6,453 nt of DNA from Guopingia tenuis (lineage in GTDB: Bacteria > Bacillota > Clostridia > Christensenellales > Christensenellaceae). The translations under genes were made by a program, and so were the position numbers. The stretch's first letter is position 1. Each line of letters begins with the position of its first letter. This document shows, piece by piece, positions 1 to 3,914 of the stretch. The notes beneath the pieces were generated by a model. That model was not told the DNA's origin. It saw only the letters and a program-made list of their open reading frames with translations, and did no database searches. The DNA is taken from NCBI RefSeq assembly GCF_014384805.1, contig NZ_JACRSS010000007.1:1-6453 (forward strand), read 5' to 3'.

Positions 1-119
1 AGCATTATTTAGGTGTTGAACGAAAGCAAGTTTCGCAACAGGCGAAAGCAAGTTGCGAAACTTGCGAAACCACTTTGATCGCTATGCTGCAGGGAGAATT
101 AGACCGGAAAAGCGAGCAA
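1..119. repeat. Left copy of 119-bp terminal direct repeat (circular contig overlap)
   Basis: These bases are identical to the last 119 bases of the window (6335-6453). The helix-turn-helix reading frame entering from the right end continues exactly in frame here. An exact terminal overlap of one k-mer length is typical of a circular molecule assembled as a linear contig, so the real element is probably about 6,334 bp and these bases should be counted once. Confidence 0.93.
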
Positions 120-341
120 CTTGCTGTAAAGGACAAGCAGATCGAGGAACTGAACGCAAGGTTGGCGGAGGTCAGCTCGGCGTTGGTGACGGCACAGCAG
201 ACTGCGGCAGCGGCCCAGGCTCTCCATGCTGGGACAATGCATCAGCAGCTTCTTTCCGGCAAGTCCGGAGCCGATCAGCCGGAGCGTGAGACAGAACCGG
301 TTCAAAAGCGTAGCTGGTTTAGTAGGTTCTTTGGGGACTAA
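1..341 (+). CDS. Helix-turn-helix/coiled-coil plasmid protein, C-terminal part (gene starts at 6193 across the circle junction)
   Basis: This is the 3' part of a gene that begins with TTG at 6193. Joined across the circle it encodes about 160 aa and stops at 339-341. The visible part carries a Gln/Lys/Cys/Thr linker, then a heptad-like charged coiled coil from about the Met at 75 (LDRKSEQLAVKDKQIEELNA onward), an Ala/Gln-rich stretch, and a basic aromatic tail ending WFSRFFGD. With the N-terminal HTH this resembles small plasmid DNA-binding proteins with an HTH head and coiled-coil tail (DUF536-like, often linked to replication control or partition). The family assignment is from memory and the function is inferred. 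The kinase gene starts 40 nt after its stop and probably shares its transcript. The linker-coding DNA holds part of the GCGAAA cluster. Confidence 0.8.
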   Translation, partial: HYLGVERKQVSQQAKASCETCETTLIAMLQGELDRKSEQLAVKDKQIEELNARLAEVSSALVTAQQTAAAAQALHAGTMHQQLLSGKSGADQPERETEPVQKRSWFSRFFGD

Positions 342-520
342 ACAGAACGACAAATCGGGAATTTGTGGAGGTAAAATATAGATGAATCAAGGTAGAATTA
401 TTGTAATCACAGGTGCGCCGGGGACAGGAAAAACTACAACGGCATCTGTTGTTGCAAAAGAATCAGATTTGGAAAAGTCTGTGCATATGCACACAGATGA
501 CTTTTATCATTATTTGAGTA

Positions 521-526
521 AAGGGG
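521..526 (+). promoter_or_regulatory. Fortuitous ribosome binding site used by erm(B)
   Basis: AAGGGG lies 6 nt upstream of the erm(B) ATG at 533. It is part of the kinase coding sequence (codons for Ser-Lys-Gly), not of the erm(B) leader. Its spacing is good for Shine-Dalgarno pairing, so erm(B) can be translated from the kinase/HTH/toxin-antitoxin transcript. Confidence 0.65.
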
Positions 527-532
527 CAATAC

Positions 533-1270
533 ATGAACAAAAATATAAAATATTCTCAAAACTTTTTAACGAGTGAAAAAGTACTCAACCAAATAATAAA
601 ACAATTGAATTTAAAAGAAACCGATACCGTTTACGAAATTGGAACAGGTAAAGGGCATTTAACGACGAAACTGGCTAAAATAAGTAAACAGGTAACGTCT
701 ATTGAATTAGACAGTCATCTATTCAACTTATCGTCAGAAAAATTAAAACTGAATACTCGTGTCACTTTAATTCACCAAGATATTCTACAGTTTCAATTCC
801 CTAACAAACAGAGGTATAAAATTGTTGGGAGTATTCCTTACCATTTAAGCACACAAATTATTAAAAAAGTGGTTTTTGAAAGCCATGCGTCTGACATCTA
901 TCTGATTGTTGAAGAAGGATTCTACAAGCGTACCTTGGATATTCACCGAACACTAGGGTTGCTCTTGCACACTCAAGTCTCGATTCAGCAATTGCTTAAG
1001 CTGCCAGCGGAATGCTTTCATCCTAAACCAAAAGTAAACAGTGTCTTAATAAAACTTACCCGCCATACCACAGATGTTCCAGATAAATATTGGAAGCTAT
1101 ATACGTACTTTGTTTCAAAATGGGTCAATCGAGAATATCGTCAACTGTTTACTAAAAATCAGTTTCATCAAGCAATGAAACACGCCAAAGTAAACAATTT
1201 AAGTACCGTTACTTATGAGCAAGTATTGTCTATTTTTAATAGTTATCTATTATTTAACGGGAGGAAATAA
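533..1270 (+). CDS. erm(B): Erm(B) 23S rRNA (adenine-N6)-methyltransferase
   Basis: The 245-aa product is recognisable as full-length Erm(B) from [17 protein letters not shown] at the start to [10 protein letters not shown] at the end. It is a Rossmann-fold SAM-dependent enzyme that dimethylates 23S rRNA A2058 (E. coli numbering) and so blocks macrolides, lincosamides and streptogramin B. Visible motifs are the SAM loop [11 protein letters not shown] (residues 34-44), acidic SAM-ribose Glu59 in SIELD, HQD (Asp83) and the motif IV SIPY (100-103). Position 100 is Ser, where most Erm proteins have Asn. The coding region is intact, but the usual leader peptide (ErmBL) and attenuator hairpins are missing: the ATG abuts kinase sequence. 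Expression therefore probably depends on the upstream operon and should be non-inducible. The first 44 bases overlap the truncated kinase frame, which ends at 576. Confidence 0.97.
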
Positions 1271-1274
1271 TTCT

Positions 1275-1406
1275 ATGAGTCGCTTTTGTAAATTTGGAAA
1301 GTTACACGTTACTAAAGGGAATGTAGATAAATTATTAGGTATACTACTGACAGCTTCCAAGGAGCTAAAGAGGTCCCTAGCGCCTACGGGGAATTTGTAT
1401 CGATAA
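1275..1406 (+). CDS. Small conserved ORF downstream of erm(B), 43 aa
   Basis: ATG at 1275 follows GGGAGG (1259-1264) and starts 4 nt after the erm(B) stop. It encodes MSRFCKFGKLHVTKGNVDKL..., ending in GNLYR and a TAA at 1404-1406. It is basic, with no membrane segment or known domain. I recall it as part of the standard sequence that travels with erm(B) on enterococcal and streptococcal elements, so it is a hitchhiker with no established function. The frame stays open after the TAA into the topoisomerase-like tail (to 1496), so both may derive from one longer degraded gene. A strong RBS makes translation likely. Confidence 0.55.
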   Translation: MSRFCKFGKLHVTKGNVDKLLGILLTASKELKRSLAPTGNLYR

Positions 1407-1438
1407 GGGGTACAAATTCCCACTAAGCGCTCGGGACC
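1372..1438. repeat. Imperfect inverted repeat downstream of erm(B)
   Basis: Nested arms are seen: GGTCCC (1372-1377) with GGGACC (1433-1438), AGCGC (1379-1383) with GCGCT (1427-1431), and GGGAATTTGTA (1389-1399) with TACAAATTCCC (1411-1421) around an 11-nt loop. The transcript would fold into a long hairpin. No T-tract follows, so a classical terminator is not supported. It could stabilise the erm(B) mRNA 3' end or mark an old recombination end. Confidence 0.7.
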
Positions 1439-1496
1439 CCTTGTAGGAAAATGTCCTAAGTGTGGCAACAATATTGTATTAAAAAAATCGTTTTAG
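1407..1496 (+). pseudogene. Topoisomerase C-terminal zinc-finger fragment (scar)
   Basis: In frame after the TAA at 1404, the sequence reads GVQIPTKRSGPLVGKCPKCG then NNIVLKKSF and a stop at 1494-1496. CPKCG is half of the four-cysteine zinc finger seen at the C-terminus of topoisomerase I/III proteins. In the usual erm(B) surroundings (plasmids of the pAMbeta1 type) I recall the finger continuing past KKSF. Here it is cut at TTTTA and joined to promoter DNA, which creates the stop. There is no start codon of its own and it is not expected to work. Confidence 0.5.
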
Positions 1497-1577
1497 TGCA
1501 GTATCTTAAAATTTTGTATAATAGGAATTGAAGTTAAATTAGATGCTAAAAATTTGTAATTAAGAAGGAGTGATTAC
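1497..1577 (+). promoter_or_regulatory. Displaced erm(B) promoter region and ribosome binding site
   Basis: The AT-rich segment contains an extended -10 TGTATAAT-like box (TATAAT at 1517-1522, preceded by TTTTG) and ends with AAGAAGGAGTGATTAC, a strong RBS (GGAG at 1567-1570) with correct spacing for an ATG at 1578. Instead of ATG, kinase sequence (CACCGC) follows. From memory this is the upstream region of erm(B) itself. The topoisomerase junction has replaced bases on the -35 side, so its strength is uncertain. If active it would transcribe only the dead 3' half of the kinase. Confidence 0.6.
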
Positions 1578-1929
1578 CACCGCATTTGCCAGAATCAAAT
1601 GAGCAAAATTTGATTGTCATTGAAGCGTTTTTAGAAGCTGCGAAGCGATATGCTCGTGGTGGATATGATGTAATTGTAGATGGCATTGTAGGACCGTGGT
1701 TTTTAGAGCCGTGGCTCAACATTGTTCAAGAGCATTATGAAGTACACTAAGGGCAAGTAAAGAAGAAACTATGAAGCGAGCTATCGAACGCTCAAAGTTA
1801 GACAGAGAAACAAATATTGAATTAGTTGAAACAATGTGGAATCAATTTTCCAATTTAGGAATCTATGAATTAAATGTTATAGATACAACTACGCATTCAA
1901 TCAAAGATACTGTTTCAGCAGTAAAAGAA

Positions 1930-1960
1930 AAAATAGTAAGCGGTACGGCCTTACTATTTT
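1930..1960 (+). terminator. Likely intrinsic terminator at the end of the kinase pseudogene
   Basis: Perfect 11-bp arms AAAATAGTAAG (1930-1940) and CTTACTATTTT (1950-1960) enclose a 9-nt GC-rich loop, and the right arm ends in TTTT. The hairpin overlaps the last kinase codons and stop. It would end the toxin-antitoxin/HTH/kinase/erm(B) transcript before the transfer origin. The stem is AT-rich and the A/T flanks make it bidirectional, so efficiency is uncertain. Confidence 0.6.
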
Positions 1961-2099
1961 AGACAATTCCAGTTTATCGGTGGGATGAAGGTCGGGGAGC
2001 CGTCCGCAGACGGCAGGGGCAGCGCCCCTCCGGAGCTGGCAGAGCAGCAGGCACGAGCCGGCAGTGAAGCAGCTCCGGCAACCCCTCCCCTTTAGGGGC

Positions 2100-2179
2100 G
2101 CAAAGCACTTTCACACCGCTGCACCGATGGGGTGGCGGTGTGAAAGTGCTTTTGCGTTACTTTCTCACCAGAAAGTAAC
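2100..2179. other. oriT: Candidate origin of transfer (oriT): two adjacent inverted repeats
   Basis: The first dyad pairs GCAAAGCACTTTCACACCGC (2100-2119) with its complement at 2135-2155, with one extra T on the right arm and a 15-nt loop (2120-2134) that can itself pair CACC/GGTG. The second is a perfect hairpin, GTTACTTTCT (2156-2165), loop CACC, AGAAAGTAAC (2170-2179). Position just ahead of mobV, and the GTTA...CTTT start of the second arm, recall MobV nick regions of the pMV158/pC194 type (G/TTA..CTTT). The exact nick site is an inference. Confidence 0.55.
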
Positions 2180-2186
2180 AAAGAGG

Positions 2187-2215
2187 TTGTTTTTAGCGGA
2201 AATTTATGATAAAAT
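2187..2215 (+). promoter_or_regulatory. Promoter of mobV
   Basis: TTGTTT (2187-2192) and TAAAAT (2210-2215) are separated by 17 bp, a good sigma-A arrangement, placing the start of transcription about 30 nt before the mobV ATG. It begins 7 bp after the second oriT hairpin, so a relaxase bound at oriT could repress its own gene. Confidence 0.6.
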
Positions 2216-2251
2216 AGAGGACGGAAGAATAAGCGGAAAGGGGGCGATTTT

Positions 2252-3499
2252 ATGGGAGTTACGATTTCGGGTATGACAGGTGCAGGGAGCATCCGGCACA
2301 ACAACCGCAGCTTCTCAGCGGCGAATGTAGACCGGAGCCGGACGGAGCAGAACATTGTTTTCTGCAACGAGGATCTGAAGCAGGTCTATCATATGGTCTT
2401 TGATGAAGCTCTCGCAGCCTACAACGCAAAGAAAACCAAAACGAGAGATAAGATACCGGACTACTATGAGCATATCCGGCAGAGTAAACAGGAAAAGCTG
2501 TTCCATGAAGCGATCTTCCAGATCGGCAACATGAGCGACTGTGGGTGCGGTACGCCGGACGGAGAACGGGCGGCGGCAGCTCTGAAAGATTTTGCGGAGT
2601 CTTTTGCAGAACGCAACCCCCATCTGCGGGTGTTCAATATGGTGCTGCACATGGACGAGGCAACGCCCCATCTCCATGTCGATTTTATCCCTGTGGCAAC
2701 GGAGCAGTCAAGAGGACTTTCTACAAGGGTATCTATGAAACAGGCATTGAAGCAGCAGGGGTTTGTCGGTGTCGGCAGAAAGCAGACCGAATGGGCGGCG
2801 TGGATGGAACGGGAGAAAGAAGCTCTGACGGAGATCGCCCAGCGGCACGATTTTGAAATTATCTCTCTCGGCACGAACAGACCGCACATGGACTTGCCGC
2901 AGTTCAAGGAAGCGGCTGCGAGGCTGGAAGCGGTGCAGCAGCAGACAGCGGCAGTAGAGCGGGAGGTTGCTGAGCTGGAACGGCAGCGGGACGCTCTGAA
3001 AGGCACTGTGCGGCTCTTAAAGGAGGCTGACAGGGTAAATGCACCCCTGCATGATATTCAGCCGGAAAAGACGCTCACAGGGGCAGTAAAGGGCGTGACG
3101 GTGGATCAGGTCGAGCAGCTAAAGAAAATGGCACTGCGCAGCGTGACGGATCGGCACAAGGTACAGGAGCTGACGGAGGAAAACACCCGTCTGCGGTCAC
3201 AGGTGCCGTCCATGAAGAAGCGGCTGGAAGAAGCGCAGCGGCAGCAGAGGCTTGAACAGGAAAACCGGAGGCTGCGCGATGAAAACTATTATCTGCAATC
3301 CGAGCTGCAGGAGGAACGCAGCTTCACCGAGCGTCTGACGGACGGCATCGGTCGGATGCTGGACTTCTTGGAAGAACACTTGCCGGAGCGTCTGCGTCCT
3401 CTGCTTGAAAAGGCGAGGGAGCTGCTGCCCGATCCGGAGATTGGACAGCAGCAGGAGCAACAGCAGCACCAGCGAGGAATGGGCGGCATGGAGCTGTAA
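2252..3499 (+). CDS. mobV: MobV family relaxase (Mob/Pre plasmid mobilisation protein)
   Basis: The 415-aa protein starts at ATG 2252, 7 nt after AAAGGGGG (2237-2244). Residues 1-210 form the relaxase domain. An N-terminal RHNNR (15-19) holds His16, which corresponds to the catalytic HN.R motif of MobM. The metal-binding motif is HMDEATPHLH (133-142), the HxDE..PHxH signature of the Mob_Pre/MOBV family. Residues from about 215 to 385 are rich in Leu/Glu/Arg/Gln heptads and predict a long coiled coil, as in other MobV proteins that dimerise through the C-terminus. It should nick one strand at oriT and pilot it through a conjugation channel supplied in trans. No coupling protein or type IV secretion genes are present, so the plasmid is mobilisable and not self-transmissible. 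The gene looks intact. Confidence 0.95.
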   Translation: MGVTISGMTGAGSIRHNNRSFSAANVDRSRTEQNIVFCNEDLKQVYHMVFDEALAAYNAKKTKTRDKIPDYYEHIRQSKQEKLFHEAIFQIGNMSDCGCGTPDGERAAAALKDFAESFAERNPHLRVFNMVLHMDEATPHLHVDFIPVATEQSRGLSTRVSMKQALKQQGFVGVGRKQTEWAAWMEREKEALTEIAQRHDFEIISLGTNRPHMDLPQFKEAAARLEAVQQQTAAVEREVAELERQRDALKGTVRLLKEADRVNAPLHDIQPEKTLTGAVKGVTVDQVEQLKKMALRSVTDRHKVQELTEENTRLRSQVPSMKKRLEEAQRQQRLEQENRRLRDENYYLQSELQEERSFTERLTDGIGRMLDFLEEHLPERLRPLLEKARELLPDPEIGQQQEQQQHQRGMGGMEL

Positions 3500-3503
3500 A
3501 AGA

Positions 3504-3543
3504 AGCCTGTCCGGAGGGCTTGAAAATCTCTTTCGGACAGGCT
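3504..3543. repeat. Inverted repeat between mobV and rep, overlapping the rep promoter
   Basis: AGCCTGTCCG (3504-3513) and CGGACAGGCT (3534-3543) are perfect 10-bp arms around a 20-nt loop, beginning 5 nt after the mobV stop. As RNA it could stop mobV transcription, although only ATAATAAC follows rather than a T-run. As DNA it surrounds the rep -35 box and reaches the first base of the -10, so it could equally be an operator. Confidence 0.65.
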
Positions 3544-3548
3544 ATAAT
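3520..3548 (+). promoter_or_regulatory. Near-consensus promoter for rep
   Basis: TTGAAA (3520-3525), a 17-bp spacer and TATAAT (3543-3548) give one mismatch to the sigma-A/sigma70 consensus. Transcription would start near 3555 and produce a leader of about 360 nt before the rep ATG. The -35 lies in the loop of the inverted repeat 3504-3543, and the right arm fills the end of the spacer. Confidence 0.7.
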
Positions 3549-3683
3549 AACAACTGAAAATAGGGAATTGCTGTATTGATAATCTAAGCCCCCTGTAAGG
3601 GTACTCCCAACCTATATTTTTTCTCTCTGAAAGGGAGAAAGTCGGAGGGGAAAAGGGGGGTGAGCGGAGGGGTGTTGGAAGTG

Positions 3684-3744
3684 TGGTAAACCTCGTTAGA
3701 GGTTTTCCAAGCCACTGTGGTAAACCCATCGGGTTTTCCATAGT
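3684..3744. repeat. Tandem similar stem-loops in rep leader
   Basis: Unit 1 pairs TGGTAAACCTC (3684-3694) with GAGGTTTTCCA (3699-3709) across loop GTTA. Unit 2 pairs ACTGTGGTAAACCC (3714-3727) with GGGTTTTCCATAGT (3731-3744) across loop ATC. Both share TGGTAAACC on the left and GGTTTTCCA on the right, including the same T-T mismatch, so they are diverged copies of one element whose stems were kept while the loops changed. Confidence 0.7.
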
Positions 3745-3771
3745 GGCGGCACTTTCAATGCCCCGCAGCGA

Positions 3772-3843
3772 GGGGGAAAAGGGGGAGGTGACTTTCTCTT
3801 TAAGGCGGCGTAGCCGCCGCTCTTTTGCTCCCCCTTTTCCCCC
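3772..3843. repeat. Long perfect G/C-tract inverted repeat with nested hairpin
   Basis: The left arm GGGGGAAAAGGGGGAG (3772-3787) is the exact complement of CTCCCCCTTTTCCCCC (3828-3843), 16 bp. Nested inside is GGCGGC-GTA-GCCGCC (3804-3818). A third, direct copy of the purine motif, GAGGGGAAAAGGGGGG, sits at 3645-3660. The whole can extrude as a cruciform or fold in single-stranded DNA or RNA. Confidence 0.75.
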
Positions 3844-3914
3844 TTCCCGCCCGCAGGCGATCCCCGCCGCAGCGGATTTTCTTTTTGGTACTTTTTCTTT
3901 TGTGAGGTGGTAAT

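Larger units (their letters stand above)
533..1577 (+). other. Inserted erm(B) segment, 1,045 bp, circularly permuted unit
   Basis: The boundaries are set by the kinase frame: removing 533-1577 rejoins it without gain or loss. The left junction is ...AATAC|ATGAAC and the right junction is GATTAC|CACCGC, so TAC is repeated at both ends. The segment holds erm(B), the small ORF usually found after it, a topoisomerase-tail scar, and at its right end a promoter plus RBS (to GATTAC at 1572-1577) that, as I recall, normally lies directly before the erm(B) ATG in leaderless alleles. The simplest reading is that an erm(B) circle opened between its RBS and its start codon by crossover at a 3-bp identity. 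A 3-bp target duplication is the alternative. No transposase is present. Confidence 0.7.
382..1962 (+). pseudogene. P-loop kinase/ATPase (AAA_33/zeta-like), split by erm(B) and frameshifted
   Basis: The 5' piece (382-532) starts at ATG 382 behind GGAGG (367-371). It encodes MNQGRIIVITGAPGTGKTTT..., with a Walker A P-loop at residues 11-18 and then [14 protein letters not shown]. The 3' piece resumes at 1578: joining base 532 to 1578 restores one frame reading AIPPHLPESNEQ..., with a Walker B-like YDVIVDG and GPWFLEPW. That frame hits TAA at 1748-1750. The continuation RASKEETMKRAIERSKLDRE... to 1962 lies in another frame, so a small deletion near 1748 has shifted the gene a second time. The restored product would be about 180 aa, the size of small P-loop nucleotide or antibiotic kinases. 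The substrate is unknown. As it stands the 5' frame makes only a 64-aa product, running out of frame into erm(B) and stopping at 574-576. The gene is more AT-rich than the mob and rep genes and was probably acquired. Confidence 0.85.
1963..2251 (+). other. Intergenic region before mobV, hairpin-dense; probable oriT region
   Basis: I see no gene here. The GC-rich part holds successive inverted repeats: GCCGTC/GACGGC (1999-2014), AGGGGC/GCCCCT (2015-2029), CCGGAGCTG (2030-2038) with CAGCTCCGG (2070-2078), CCCC-TTTA-GGGG (2087-2098), and the two larger ones listed separately. Sequence composition switches sharply at about 1970 from AT-rich to GC-rich, marking the edge of the acquired kinase/erm(B) module. 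Mobilisation origins lie directly upstream of MobV genes on many small plasmids, which fits this position. Confidence 0.55.
3549..3914 (+). other. Structured non-coding rep leader; candidate replication origin or copy-control region
   Basis: I find no convincing gene in these 366 bases. The stretch contains a hairpin at 3620-3640 (TTTCTCTCT/AGGGAGAAA, one mismatch), two similar stem-loops in tandem (3684-3709 and 3714-3744), a long G/C inverted repeat (3772-3843), and purine-rich tracts. It ends with GAGGTGG (3904-3910), the rep RBS, 4 nt before ATG 3915. Such dense secondary structure just ahead of a replication gene fits an origin, a primer site or RNA-level control of Rep. Which of these applies is not decided by the sequence. 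Confidence 0.5.

Noticed and set aside
1..119. Terminal direct repeats of a linear or integrative element
   Set aside because: The repeats lie inside a single continuous reading frame when the ends are joined and have the exact-identity, fixed-length look of an assembly overlap.
481..492. Perfect 12-bp palindrome GTGCATATGCAC
   Set aside because: It lies inside the kinase frame (VHMHTDD), has no neighbouring copies or promoter, and fits chance plus codon choice.
1250..1471. Minus-strand frame opposite the erm(B) downstream region
   Set aside because: It lies over the inverted repeat and the small forward ORF, and lacks a supported start or known product.
1771..1962. A separate 63-aa gene starting ATG 1771
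   Set aside because: The translation continues a kinase-like sequence that begins upstream of the ATG, and no RBS is suitably placed. It is better read as the frameshifted tail of the pseudogene.
3504..3543. Classical rho-independent terminator only
   Set aside because: No T-run follows the right arm, and a near-consensus promoter lies within it, so a pure terminator call is not justified.
3683..3913. Open frame of 76 codons in the rep leader, starting GTG
   Set aside because: The frame has no good ribosome binding site and an Arg/Pro/Ser-rich product with no domain. The DNA is explained by the stem-loops and G/C inverted repeat, so it is probably a chance frame.
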